Shown here one piece after another: positions 17,347 through 26,851 of a stretch of 64,000 nt of DNA (within the stretch, counting starts at the first letter, position 1; each line of letters starts with the position of its first letter). A program made the position numbers and the translations under genes. The notes below the pieces were generated by a model, which had not been told where the DNA came from, searched no databases, and saw only the letters and a list, made by a program, of their open reading frames with translations. The stretch is from Chryseobacterium sp. FH2 (GTDB lineage: Bacteria; Bacteroidota; Bacteroidia; Flavobacteriales; Weeksellaceae): NCBI RefSeq assembly GCF_001045455.1, contig NZ_LFNE01000015.1, positions 29,238 through 93,237 on the forward strand, in the 5' to 3' direction.

Positions 17347-17607
17347 ATGGGATTTATAACATGGATCATATTCGGCCTTATTGCCGGAGCAATCGCAAAA
17401 ATGATTATGCCTGGTAACCAGGGAGGCGGATGGCTGATTACCATTATTCTGGGAATTTTAGGAGCCTTTATAGGAGGTGCAATCGGAGTGTATGTACTTC
17501 ATTGGGGAGATGTTACTTCTTTCTGGAACTTCAGAAGCTGGATTCTGGCAATCGGTGGGGCTTTAATTCTCCTTTGGATATACGGAATGGCTACCAGAAA
17601 AAGCTAA
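17347..17607 (+). CDS. GlsB/YeaQ/YmgE-type small membrane protein
   Basis: 86 residues with three hydrophobic helices and the family pattern IFGLIAGAIAKMIMPG followed by GGGWLITIILGILGAFIGG. Members are annotated as transglycosylase-associated or stress-response membrane proteins, and the function is poorly known. The gene stands alone between ftsY and a strong terminator. Confidence 0.9.
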   Translation: MGFITWIIFGLIAGAIAKMIMPGNQGGGWLITIILGILGAFIGGAIGVYVLHWGDVTSFWNFRSWILAIGGALILLWIYGMATRKS

Positions 17608-17622
17608 AATTTAAACAAAATA

Positions 17623-17657
17623 AAACGCCGGATTTGAAAATTTCAAATCCGGCGTTT
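17623..17657. terminator. strong bidirectional terminator
   Basis: A perfect 17-bp stem (starting AAACGCCGGATTTGAAA) closes on a one-base centre, between the convergent small membrane protein gene and sppA. A/T tracts flank it on both sides. Confidence 0.85.
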
Positions 17658-17677
17658 CTTTGTATAATATAATTTAG

Positions 17678-19432
17678 TTAGTCAATTTTTATTTGATAAG
17701 GCATTTCCATTTTTACCTCAGACTTTAGCTTCTCATCTGTAATCTGTTCCAAGATCTCATAATTAGCTTTTCCAATTTTATTTTTAATAAGTTTTGCAGA
17801 AATATCGTCTTGATCCAAATCTTTGAATATTTGTTCAAACTTAGACATTCTCTTAGGATAAGAAGATACGTTATAAGATTTCAGACCAGCTTTTTGTGCT
17901 GCATACTTCACAGCATCGTTTAAGGTTCCCAATTCATCTACCAAACCTATTTCTTTAGCTCTTACTCCACTCCATACTCTACCACCGCCAATGTTATCAA
18001 TCTGTTCAAAAGTTTGCTTTCTGTTTTGAGTTACAAAATGTACAAACCTTTTATAAGTACCTTCAACACTTCTTGTAATCTGGGTAACTCCATAAGGAGT
18101 AAGACCGTTTAAGCTTGAGTAATATGCTGAGTTTGCGTTGGTAGCAACAATGTCCGAACGAACACCATTTTTGTTAGCAATATCTTTAAAATAAGGCATC
18201 ACTCCAAAAACTCCGATAGAACCTGTAAGTGTGTTTGGCTCGGAATAAATTTTGTCAGCAGCCATTGCAATATAATACCCTCCCGAAGCGGCATAATCCC
18301 CAAAAGAAACGATAAGTGGTTTTTTCTTTTTTAATTTTTGAAGCTCAAATAAAATTTCATCCGATGCATTTGCGCTTCCACCAGGAGAATTAATTCTGAA
18401 GACAACCGCTTTCACTTTATCATTTTCCTGCAAGTCTTTAATGTATTTCACATATTTATCAGAGAATATATCATTATACTTATCTCCATTATATATAGAT
18501 CCGGATGCATATAGAATAGCCACTTTATCTCCTGATTTATCATCACCGGAGAAAGATTTAATATAATTTGACAAAGAAATCTTATTTAATTTGTCTTTTT
18601 CTTTCAGCGCTAATTTTGTTTTAAGAAGATCATCATATTCGCTTTTCTGCGCTAATTTATCCACAAGCTTGTATTGTAAGCTCTGTTCAGGAATCATTCC
18701 GTATAAACTATCAACTACAGTTCTGAATTGAGCACTGTCAATTTTTCTGGATGCAGCCATTTTCATGGACGTATTTTTCCAGATATCATTTAATAATGTA
18801 CTTAGCTGCTCTTTATTCTCAGGGGAAATTTCGTTTCGCAAGAAAGGTTCAACAGCAGACTTGAATTTTCCATGACGGATAACTTCAATCCCAATACCAT
18901 ATTTATCGGCAAAATCTTTAAAGAAAGTAACCTCGGTAGCCAGCCCCTTCAGCTCAATCATTCCTGCGGGATGAAGAAAATATTTTTCAGCAACGGAGCC
19001 CAGATAGTAAGAACTTTGCGAAACACCATTTCCATAGGCATAAACAAACTTTCCGCTTTTCTTAAAATCTTCTAAAGCATTTCTAATATCATCGATTTGC
19101 GTAAGTCCTGCATTAATGTTATCAGCTTCGATACTTATACCTTTAATATTGTCATCCGTTTTTGCTTTATTGATAGCTTCAAGAACTTCATAAATCAAGA
19201 CATTTTTATTTTGATTGCCAATATTAAAAATATCATTTTCTTCCTGTGTCGGGCTATCAATAATATTTGTATTTAAATTAATCGTCAACACCGAATTCTT
19301 TTTTACCGAAACAGATTTGTCATTACCCATCGTACTAAAGACAAGCATCATAATGAAAAAGACAAAAAACACAGCGCACAATATCACAATTGCAACTATA
19401 TTTGCCAGTACATTTTTAAAGAAACTTTTCAT
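17678..19432 (-). CDS. sppA: signal peptide peptidase SppA, 67K type
   Basis: The 584-residue membrane-anchored serine protease degrades cleaved signal peptides. One transmembrane helix (about residues 6-34) is followed by two S49 protease halves. The catalytic lysine is in GKFKSAVEPF (K191 from this start) and the nucleophile serine in YAASGGYYIA (S383). The C-terminal half also shows GSIGVFGVMPYFKDIA. I use ATG 19432 (MKSFFKNVL); in-frame starts at 19444 and 19465 are possible but crowd the divergent folK start at 19454. Confidence 0.93.
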   Translation of the reverse strand: MKSFFKNVLANIVAIVILCAVFFVFFIMMLVFSTMGNDKSVSVKKNSVLTINLNTNIIDSPTQEENDIFNIGNQNKNVLIYEVLEAINKAKTDDNIKGISIEADNINAGLTQIDDIRNALEDFKKSGKFVYAYGNGVSQSSYYLGSVAEKYFLHPAGMIELKGLATEVTFFKDFADKYGIGIEVIRHGKFKSAVEPFLRNEISPENKEQLSTLLNDIWKNTSMKMAASRKIDSAQFRTVVDSLYGMIPEQSLQYKLVDKLAQKSEYDDLLKTKLALKEKDKLNKISLSNYIKSFSGDDKSGDKVAILYASGSIYNGDKYNDIFSDKYVKYIKDLQENDKVKAVVFRINSPGGSANASDEILFELQKLKKKKPLIVSFGDYAASGGYYIAMAADKIYSEPNTLTGSIGVFGVMPYFKDIANKNGVRSDIVATNANSAYYSSLNGLTPYGVTQITRSVEGTYKRFVHFVTQNRKQTFEQIDNIGGGRVWSGVRAKEIGLVDELGTLNDAVKYAAQKAGLKSYNVSSYPKRMSKFEQIFKDLDQDDISAKLIKNKIGKANYEILEQITDEKLKSEVKMEMPYQIKID

Positions 19433-19453
19433 AAAATCAATCATTTTTACAAT

Positions 19454-19876
19454 ATGTCGCAACATAAGGTCATTTTGTTACTAGGAAGTAATCTTGGAGA
19501 CAAAAAAAAAAATATCGAAACTGCCCTCAAAAAAGTCAATGAAAAGGGAATTGATATATTAAAGATTAGTGAATTTTTAATATCAGAGCCTGTAGAATTT
19601 GCCAGTTCCAATATTTTTTGTAATATTGCATCATTAATATCCACAAGTCTTTCACCTATTCAACTGCTTGATTTTGTTAAAAGTATTGAATTTGAAATGG
19701 GGAGAATTAATGATTCAAAAGCTACTGGAGGATACACTGACAGAGTAATAGATATTGATATCATTACATATGATGAATTAAATTTCGTCTCAGAAAGGCT
19801 GGAAATACCTCATAAAAAACATTTGTTTGAAAGAGAATTTTCCAAAATGTTATTAAAAGATTTAAATAAAACATAA
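19454..19876 (+). CDS. folK: 2-amino-4-hydroxy-6-hydroxymethyldihydropteridine pyrophosphokinase
   Basis: The 140-residue folate enzyme transfers pyrophosphate to hydroxymethyldihydropterin. It shows LLLGSNLGDKKKNIETAL at the N-terminus and the metal-binding DRVIDIDIITYD near residue 97. It is divergent from sppA with only about 21 bases between start codons, so the promoters must overlap the neighbouring coding ends. folB is elsewhere in the window (59669). Confidence 0.93.
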   Translation: MSQHKVILLLGSNLGDKKKNIETALKKVNEKGIDILKISEFLISEPVEFASSNIFCNIASLISTSLSPIQLLDFVKSIEFEMGRINDSKATGGYTDRVIDIDIITYDELNFVSERLEIPHKKHLFEREFSKMLLKDLNKT

Positions 19877-19886
19877 AACATATTGT

Positions 19887-20999
19887 ATGAAATTAGGTTT
19901 ATTATTATTGGCCGCTTTGCCTATTGCTACTTATGCTCAGGACAGTATTGCAGTTAGTTCTACGAACGAATATCCTAATACTTTTTCCTCAGGTTCTGCC
20001 AATGTTCAACCTTTCAACAACAAGACGAGAAGATTCAATGACTGGTCTGTCTCTATTGGTGGTGGAGGAGCGTTTATGGTTCACTCTGACCTTAGATCTA
20101 TCTATGATAAAAAGGTAAATTGGGGCTATAATGCTTACGTAAGTATTGACAAGCAAATTTCCCACACTTTTGGATTAAGCCTTATCTATCAAAGAGGTGA
20201 GACTACTCAAAAGGGTCAACTTGATGGTGCTGACGGACAAGTAGCTGGTGTAGCAACAGCAAAAACTAAGTATAATCAGATTGCTTTATTAGGAGATGTT
20301 AACTTTTCTAATATTTTAAGAAGAGTTGATAATCATTCTCCTTACAGATGGGCGCTTCATGGTTATGCAGGTATTGGTGTACAAGGGTATGATACATCTT
20401 TGTATGACAACAATGAGTATAGATACAGTGACTCTCCTAAAAGAGTTCCTTTATTTATTAAACAAGATATTGATATTAATTCTCTTTACTATCAGTTTGG
20501 GTTAGGACTAAAATATAACGTCTCCAAACTTATTGACATTGAAGCCAGAACAATGTACATTATCAGTGGTGATGATGAGTTTGATGGTGGCGGATGGGGA
20601 AGTCCTGGTGACTATAACACAGCTTCTGCAACATCTAAATATAATATGCTCAATAAGAGACGTTCTGATAATATGTGGACAGTCAATCTTGGATTATCAT
20701 TCAAAATTGGAAAACATATGTCTCACCTGGCTTGGCATGATCCATTGCAAGAGGCTTATTATAGAGCCAGCGTACTAGAAAATGCCAGTACAGATCTTGT
20801 AGTGTGTGAGAAAGGAGATAATGATAACGACGGGGTTTGTGACGATTGGGACAGACAGCTTGACACTCCTGCTGGTGCAAGAGTAGATGGCGCTGGTGTT
20901 GCTTTAGATATGGACCTTGATGGTGTTATCGATTTATATGACAAATGCGTTACTGTTCCCGGACCGGTTGAAAATAACGGTTGCCCAACGAACAAGTAA
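19887..20999 (+). CDS. outer-membrane beta-barrel protein with TSP3 repeats, lacking the OmpA domain
   Basis: The 370-residue protein has a signal peptide ending ATYAQ, an eight-strand-type barrel domain (about 40-290) and thrombospondin type 3 calcium repeats (DNDNDGVCDDWD and DMDLDGVIDLYDKC). It then stops at VENNGCPTNK. Its neighbour downstream continues at this point into an OmpA peptidoglycan-binding domain. No OmpA-like sequence follows this stop in any frame, so the short form is genuine rather than a frameshift. Confidence 0.85.
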   Translation: MKLGLLLLAALPIATYAQDSIAVSSTNEYPNTFSSGSANVQPFNNKTRRFNDWSVSIGGGGAFMVHSDLRSIYDKKVNWGYNAYVSIDKQISHTFGLSLIYQRGETTQKGQLDGADGQVAGVATAKTKYNQIALLGDVNFSNILRRVDNHSPYRWALHGYAGIGVQGYDTSLYDNNEYRYSDSPKRVPLFIKQDIDINSLYYQFGLGLKYNVSKLIDIEARTMYIISGDDEFDGGGWGSPGDYNTASATSKYNMLNKRRSDNMWTVNLGLSFKIGKHMSHLAWHDPLQEAYYRASVLENASTDLVVCEKGDNDNDGVCDDWDRQLDTPAGARVDGAGVALDMDLDGVIDLYDKCVTVPGPVENNGCPTNK

Positions 21000-21075
21000 A
21001 AAGGATTTTAAAATAAATAGAGGTTTATTTTAACTTAAAACAAAATCATTTAATTAACTAAATAAAAAATACACT

Positions 21076-22533
21076 ATGAAATTAAGTTTAGCAATTGTAG
21101 CATTTGCATTGGCTGTACCTACAGCTAGCTTTGCACAAGACTCAACGGCAGTTTCTTCAAATGGAGAATATCCAAATACATTTTCTTCAGGCTCTGCCAA
21201 TGTCTCCCCGTTTACAAATAAATCGAAAAGATTTAATGACTGGTCTATTTCTGCCGGTGCAGGTGTACCGTTAATGCAGTCTTCAGATTTAACATCTATA
21301 AAGAATGGTAACGGAAAAAACCTTTTCGGTTATTCTGCATATATAAGTATTGATAAAGCAATAACACATGCTTTCGGTTTGAAACTACAATATGACAGAG
21401 GTGAAACAAGACAAGGATGGTTTAATACAAAAGATCCGGTTCCTGCAAATTTACCTTATCAACAAGTTGCTGCGAGAACACAATATGATGCGATTTCTAT
21501 TTTAGGAGATATCAATTTTTCAAATCTATTGAGAAGAGTTGATAATCATTCTCCTTTCAGATGGGCGTTACATGGTTATGCAGGTGTTGGTACCATAGCT
21601 TATAGAGCCTATCAAAAAGATGCTTCAGGTCAAAAAATGGTAACAGAAGTAAAACCATTTAAATTAGGTTCAATGTTTGCTCAGGCTGGTGCAGGTCTTA
21701 AATATAAAGTAAACAGAAGAATTGACATCGAAGGTAGATTAATGTATGTCATGACAGGAGATGATGAGTTTGATGGAGGTGGAAACAAATATAGCGCTAT
21801 CAATCAGCGTGAAGAGCAGGTTTCTGACAACTTCTTCAATGCTACTTTAGGTATCTCTTTAAAACTAGGAAAGCACGAATCTCACTTAATGTGGCATGAT
21901 CCACTTCAGGAAATTTATTATAAATTAGATGTTTTGGCTGACAAAAACCAAGATATTGAAGTTTGTAAGAAAGGAGATGCTGATAATGACGGGGTTTGTG
22001 ATGATTGGGACAGACAGCTTGATACTCCTGCTGGTGCAAGAGTAGATGGTGCTGGTGTTGCTCTTGATACGGATTTAGACGGAGTAATCGATCTTTACGA
22101 TAAGTGTGTAACTGTTCCTGGACCGGTTGAAAACCAAGGTTGTCCTACAACAGCTCCTGCAACAGGAGGTCCTGTAGATGATCAAACAAGAACGCTTGAA
22201 GGAATTGAATTTGATTTGAATTCTGACAGAATTTTACCTTCTAACACCCCTATCTTGAATAACGCTGTTAATTATATTAATTCTTCAGATGGTTCTTATA
22301 CTGTAATCGGAGCTACCGACACAAGAGCTTCTGATGCTTATAACCAAAAGCTATCTGAAAGAAGAGCTAACAACGTGAAAAATTATTTGATCAAAAACGG
22401 TGTACAATCAGGAAAGCTTAATGCAATCGGTAGAGGTGAAAAAGACCTTAAATACCCAGAGTGTGACCCAGCTACTAAATGTCCTGAATGGAAAAACAGA
22501 GCAAACAGAAGAGTTTACTTTGAAGCTAAATAA
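21076..22533 (+). CDS. OmpA family protein with barrel, TSP3 repeats and peptidoglycan-binding domain
   Basis: The 485-residue protein has a signal peptide ending ASFAQ, a barrel homologous to the preceding gene, TSP3 calcium repeats near 300-350 and a C-terminal OmpA domain (about 370-485). The peptidoglycan-binding signature is present as GATDTRASDAYNQKLSERRA. It anchors the outer membrane to the wall. The two genes form a tandem pair 76 bases apart. Their TSP3 segments are far more alike at the DNA level than the barrels. Confidence 0.93.
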   Translation: MKLSLAIVAFALAVPTASFAQDSTAVSSNGEYPNTFSSGSANVSPFTNKSKRFNDWSISAGAGVPLMQSSDLTSIKNGNGKNLFGYSAYISIDKAITHAFGLKLQYDRGETRQGWFNTKDPVPANLPYQQVAARTQYDAISILGDINFSNLLRRVDNHSPFRWALHGYAGVGTIAYRAYQKDASGQKMVTEVKPFKLGSMFAQAGAGLKYKVNRRIDIEGRLMYVMTGDDEFDGGGNKYSAINQREEQVSDNFFNATLGISLKLGKHESHLMWHDPLQEIYYKLDVLADKNQDIEVCKKGDADNDGVCDDWDRQLDTPAGARVDGAGVALDTDLDGVIDLYDKCVTVPGPVENQGCPTTAPATGGPVDDQTRTLEGIEFDLNSDRILPSNTPILNNAVNYINSSDGSYTVIGATDTRASDAYNQKLSERRANNVKNYLIKNGVQSGKLNAIGRGEKDLKYPECDPATKCPEWKNRANRRVYFEAK

Positions 22534-22560
22534 ATAATAAATTATTTTAAATTATATAAA

Positions 22561-22587
22561 AGTCACGCCTTGCGTGGCTTTTTTTGT
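22561..22587 (+). terminator. terminator after the OmpA pair
   Basis: AGTCACGC pairs with GCGTGGCT (one wobble) across a 3-base loop and is followed by seven T. Confidence 0.85.
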
Positions 22588-22613
22588 TGTAATACTTTCC
22601 TTACTTTTACTCC

Positions 22614-24515
22614 ATGATTTCCTCACACGATTTTCAAAAACTCAAGTATGAAACCCTAAAACATTTTTGGGGGTATGATAATTTCAGAGACTCTCAGGAA
22701 GAAATTATTGATTCCATAATTTATGGAAAAGATACTCTTGCTCTTTTGCCAACCGGAGCGGGAAAATCTCTTTGCTATCAGCTTCCGGCTTTATTGAAAG
22801 AGGGAGTTTGTCTTGTCATTTCTCCTCTTCTTGCTTTAATGAAAGACCAGGTTAATCAACTTAAATTTCATCAAATTGAAGCTGAATATTTATCTTCAGA
22901 ACTGGATGATTATGATGCTGAAGTTATTTATAGCAGATGTAAAGAAGGCCTTACTAAACTTCTATATGTTTCCCCAGAAAGATTGACTAACACACAATTC
23001 TTACAAAATATAGAAGAAATTCAATTGTCTTTTATTGCTGTAGATGAAGCTCACTGTATTTCAGAATGGGGACAGGACTTTAGACCTAGTTATCAGAATA
23101 TTAAGCAATTCAGAAAAAATAACCCGGAAATTGCCTGTCTTGCCTTGACTGCTACGGCTACAACAAAAGTTTTAGAGGAAATTAAAACTAAATTAGAACT
23201 TAAAAGCCCTACCGTTTTTCAAAAAAGTTTCAAAAGGGGTAATATTAAAATTTTCACAGAAGAAGTTTCGGATAAGTATCAAAGAGTTTTCGATATTTTA
23301 AAATATACTACAAAATCGGGGATTATCTATGTAAGAACCAGAAAAGATGCGGAACAGCTCACTGAATTTTTACATCAAAAGCACCTGAAAAATGTTGATT
23401 TTTTTCATGCCGGATTAACAACAAAAGAAAAAAATACCCGCCAAAATGCTTGGAATAACAGTAATCAAAATGTTCTAATTTCTACAAATGCCTTTGGAAT
23501 GGGGATAGATAAAGATAATGTGCGCTTTGTTATTCACTTCTCCCCTTCTCCTTCCATCGAAAACTATTATCAGGAAATCGGGAGAACTGGACGGGACGGC
23601 AAAAAAAGTTTCGCATTTCTTCTTTGGAATAAACAGGAAATATTAAATTTTGACCAAATTTTAAAAAATCAAATTCCTAATAAAACAGAATTTTTAAAAA
23701 TTATCACTTATCTCTATTCTATTTTTCAGGTTGCAGAATATGAATTGCCAGAGAAGGTATTTCAATTGAATATGGCCGGGATACAAAATTTCACAAAATA
23801 TTCAAAGGCTAAGATTAATAATGTCTTGACATTCCTTCATAATCAGGAAATCATTTATTTTAATGACAATAAAACGCTGTCATCTTTGGAGCTTTTAATG
23901 AAAAGTGATGAAATTGATCAGCTGCCACAGAAAGATGCATATTTTATTGAGCTTTTGCTTCGCTCAATTTCCGGAATTGCAACTCACAAAGTAATGTTCA
24001 GCGAACAGCAGCTAAGTAAAAAAATCGAAGTAAGTGCTCATATAATTAAAGAAAGACTTAAAGAGCTCCAACAGAAAAATTATATTGAATATATAGACGG
24101 TGCTTTATCCAGTATAAAATTTTTAAAACCTAGGGACGAAAGAGTTATCAATAATGCTTACTGGAAGCTTTTTGAGCACATTCAAAAAAATAAAATTCAA
24201 AAATGGGAGGAAATGAAGTTTTATATTGAAGACAATCAATATTGTAAAATGAAACTTATTCTTTCTTATTTTGGAGAAAAAAATACGAAGAATTGCGAGA
24301 ACTGCTCAGTTTGCGAAAAAAATAAACAGTCTGTTTTCGGAAAAAATATTTCATTAGAAATTATCAATGTTTTGTCTAAAAAACCCGCAACTGTAGAAGA
24401 GCTTTCAATTCAATTGACTTATCACCCTAAAGATAATATTCTTGAAAATTTAATTTATCTTCTCGACTCAGGAAAAGTAAAAATGTTGAATTTCAGAACT
24501 TATGCGCTGGCATAA
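22614..24515 (+). CDS. recQ: RecQ-family ATP-dependent DNA helicase
   Basis: The 633-residue helicase has motif I LLPTGAGKSLCYQLP, the DEAH box DEAHCISEWGQDFRPSY, motif VI YQEIGRTGRDG, and a RecQ zinc site with cysteines in NCENCSVC near residue 560. A winged-helix region follows. There is no HRDC domain at the C-terminus, so it is a short RecQ paralogue. It unwinds recombination and fork intermediates. Confidence 0.93.
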   Translation: MISSHDFQKLKYETLKHFWGYDNFRDSQEEIIDSIIYGKDTLALLPTGAGKSLCYQLPALLKEGVCLVISPLLALMKDQVNQLKFHQIEAEYLSSELDDYDAEVIYSRCKEGLTKLLYVSPERLTNTQFLQNIEEIQLSFIAVDEAHCISEWGQDFRPSYQNIKQFRKNNPEIACLALTATATTKVLEEIKTKLELKSPTVFQKSFKRGNIKIFTEEVSDKYQRVFDILKYTTKSGIIYVRTRKDAEQLTEFLHQKHLKNVDFFHAGLTTKEKNTRQNAWNNSNQNVLISTNAFGMGIDKDNVRFVIHFSPSPSIENYYQEIGRTGRDGKKSFAFLLWNKQEILNFDQILKNQIPNKTEFLKIITYLYSIFQVAEYELPEKVFQLNMAGIQNFTKYSKAKINNVLTFLHNQEIIYFNDNKTLSSLELLMKSDEIDQLPQKDAYFIELLLRSISGIATHKVMFSEQQLSKKIEVSAHIIKERLKELQQKNYIEYIDGALSSIKFLKPRDERVINNAYWKLFEHIQKNKIQKWEEMKFYIEDNQYCKMKLILSYFGEKNTKNCENCSVCEKNKQSVFGKNISLEIINVLSKKPATVEELSIQLTYHPKDNILENLIYLLDSGKVKMLNFRTYALA

Positions 24516-24676
24516 AATATTCTGATATCATTTCAAAGAGAAATCTATTTAATCAATCAGTGATATACAAAATAATATTTCAGATCTCTCACTCCACCGT
24601 GTTTCGTCCTGATGACACATATATTTTAATTTTTCAATCTTTAAATATTTAAATCAACAAAGATTATCTTTGTACC

Positions 24677-25624
24677 ATGAAATCATTGAAAGTCGTTTTT
24701 TTAGGAACTCCGGAGTTTGCGAAAACTTCTTTGGAGGCTATTTATCAATCACATCATGAAGTGGTAGGCGTTGTAACGGTTGCTGATAAAGCAAGCGGGC
24801 GCGGACAAAAAATTAATCAATCGCCGGTAAAAATATTTGCGGTAGAAAATAATCTTCCTGTCTTTCAACCTGAAAAATTGAGGAATCCTGAATTTCTGGA
24901 AGAACTAAGAAAATTAAATGCCGATGTTTTTGTGGTAGTTGCTTTCAGAATGATGCCTAAAGTTCTTTTTGAAATGCCAAAAATGGGAACTTTCAATCTA
25001 CACGCTTCACTTTTACCTGATTACAGAGGGGCAGCTCCGATTAATTTTGCAGTGATAAACGGCGAAGAAAAATCTGGTGCGACCACCTTCTTTATCAATG
25101 AAAAAATTGATGAAGGTAATATTTTACTTCAGGAAGAACTTGCTATTTTACCTGATGAAAACGCAGGAAGCCTTCATGACAGATTAATGGAAATGGGTGC
25201 TAAACTGGTTGTAAAAACCCTTGACGGTTTGGCGGAAGGTTCTATCTCAGAAAAACCTCAGCCCAACGTGGAACATCCCAAAAATGCTTTTAAAATTTTC
25301 AAAGAGGACACAAAAATTGACTGGACAAAAAATTCAAAAGAAGTTCATCAGTTTATTTTGGGAATGTCGCCCTACCCGGCTGCTTTCACAATGTTAAAAA
25401 TCGGAGAAGAGGAAAAAGGATTAAAAATATTTGGTGGAAAATTTGAAGTCTCAAATCATAAAAAACCTGCCGGAAGTTTAGAGATTTCAAAAAATGATTT
25501 TAAAATATTCACGAAAGATGGTATATATTTTCCTCTGGAACTTCAGTTGGAAGGAAAAAAACGAATGAATACCAAAGATTTCCTGAATGGTTTCAGAAAT
25601 TTCGACGAAATAAAAATGGCTTGA
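24677..25624 (+). CDS. fmt: methionyl-tRNA formyltransferase
   Basis: The 315-residue enzyme formylates initiator Met-tRNA. It has VVFLGTPEFAKTSLEA, the folate-site HASLLPDYRGAAPINFAVI and the formyl-transfer Asp segment in KIDEGNILLQ. A C-terminal OB-fold domain begins near 205. Its stop codon lies within the terminator hairpin at 25613-25640. Confidence 0.97.
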   Translation: MKSLKVVFLGTPEFAKTSLEAIYQSHHEVVGVVTVADKASGRGQKINQSPVKIFAVENNLPVFQPEKLRNPEFLEELRKLNADVFVVVAFRMMPKVLFEMPKMGTFNLHASLLPDYRGAAPINFAVINGEEKSGATTFFINEKIDEGNILLQEELAILPDENAGSLHDRLMEMGAKLVVKTLDGLAEGSISEKPQPNVEHPKNAFKIFKEDTKIDWTKNSKEVHQFILGMSPYPAAFTMLKIGEEEKGLKIFGGKFEVSNHKKPAGSLEISKNDFKIFTKDGIYFPLELQLEGKKRMNTKDFLNGFRNFDEIKMA

Positions 25625-25640
25625 TAAATCAAGCCATTTT
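25613..25640. terminator. bidirectional terminator fmt/ribB
   Basis: AAAATGGCTTGA pairs perfectly with TCAAGCCATTTT over a 4-base loop. The left arm contains the TGA stop of fmt. Confidence 0.8.
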
Positions 25641-25660
25641 TATTTTAATCAGTCAATTTA

Positions 25661-26782
25661 TTATAATTGAACCAACTCCGTCACCTCAACATCATATCCC
25701 CCAACCTGAGGCTTGATATTTGGATTTTGAGTGATTACTTTAAATTTATTAATTCCAAGATTCTTCAAAATCTGTGTCCCGATTCCGTAATCTCTATAAT
25801 TGTATGCCAGAGTCGGATGTTGCTCCTGACCGTCCTGATAATTCAAAAACTGCTGTAATTTTCTTAATGTATTCTCAGAATTTGAAACATTATTAATAAA
25901 AATAATAGCTCCTTTTCCCGCTTCATTTACCATGTTTGTCACCTTCTCCAATAATGGCTTTTCACCATTATTTAATCTTGTTAGAACATCAAAATAAGAA
26001 TCAGAAGACTGAACTCTTACCAGAACAGGCTCATCAACCGTCCACGCTCCTTTTGTCAATGCAAAGTGGATTTGGTCGTTAGAAGTCTCCCTGAAAGCAA
26101 AGAAATCATATTCTCCATAAGCAGTTTTTACTTTTCTTTCTTCCAGTCTTTCGATAAGATTCCCTTTTTTAAGCTGATAATGAATCAAATCTTCAATAGA
26201 AACGATCTTCATGTCATGTTTCTGAGCAAAAACCTGTAAATCCGGTAAACGAGACATTGTGCCGTCTTCATTCATGATTTCACAGATAACTCCACCTTCT
26301 TTTAAGCCTGCTAAATGAGTCAGATCAATTGCTGCTTCAGTATGTCCTGCTCTTTTTAGAACTCCTCCTTTTCTTGCACGAAGCGGAAAAATATGACCGG
26401 GTCTCATAAAATCTGTCGGTTTAGATTTTTCATCCATCAAAGCTAAAATAGTTTTAGCTCTGTCACCTGCAGAAATACCTGTAGATGTCCCGTTTCCAAG
26501 AAGGTCAACCGAAACCGTAAAAGCTGTTTCTTTAGGATCGCTGCTTCTGCTTACCATGACATCAAGTCCCAGCTCATCACATCTTTTTTCAGGAAGTGGC
26601 ATACAAATCAATCCCCTTCCGTGAAGCGCCATAAAATTGATGATTTCAGGTGTTGTCAATTCTGCAGCACAAAGAAAATCACCTTCGTTTTCTCTGTCCT
26701 CATCATCCACTACTATGATTATTTTACCATTTTTAAGGTCTTCAATAGCCTCTGGAATAGTATTTAATTTAATATCAGACAT
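25661..26782 (-). CDS. ribB: 3,4-dihydroxy-2-butanone-4-phosphate synthase fused to a degenerate GTP cyclohydrolase II domain
   Basis: A 373-residue protein. Residues 1-205 are an intact RibB domain that makes the four-carbon riboflavin precursor from ribulose-5-phosphate: [22 protein letters not shown] and [14 protein letters not shown]. The remaining part aligns with GTP cyclohydrolase II ([17 protein letters not shown]), but the zinc site CX10CXC has no cysteines and the EGR segment after it is lost. The C-terminal [14 protein letters not shown] still fits the fold. It cannot be a classical RibA, so a separate cyclohydrolase is expected elsewhere. The RibA-like part may be structural. Confidence 0.9.
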   Translation of the reverse strand: MSDIKLNTIPEAIEDLKNGKIIIVVDDEDRENEGDFLCAAELTTPEIINFMALHGRGLICMPLPEKRCDELGLDVMVSRSSDPKETAFTVSVDLLGNGTSTGISAGDRAKTILALMDEKSKPTDFMRPGHIFPLRARKGGVLKRAGHTEAAIDLTHLAGLKEGGVICEIMNEDGTMSRLPDLQVFAQKHDMKIVSIEDLIHYQLKKGNLIERLEERKVKTAYGEYDFFAFRETSNDQIHFALTKGAWTVDEPVLVRVQSSDSYFDVLTRLNNGEKPLLEKVTNMVNEAGKGAIIFINNVSNSENTLRKLQQFLNYQDGQEQHPTLAYNYRDYGIGTQILKNLGINKFKVITQNPNIKPQVGGYDVEVTELVQL

Positions 26783-26851
26783 TTTTACTTTTTAAATTTT
26801 TGCAAAGATACTCATAAAAATAAGCATCTGCCAATTAATATAAATGGTTTG

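Noticed and set aside
20995..21075. Frameshift truncating the first OmpA-type gene
   Set aside because: No OmpA-domain sequence follows in any frame before the second gene.
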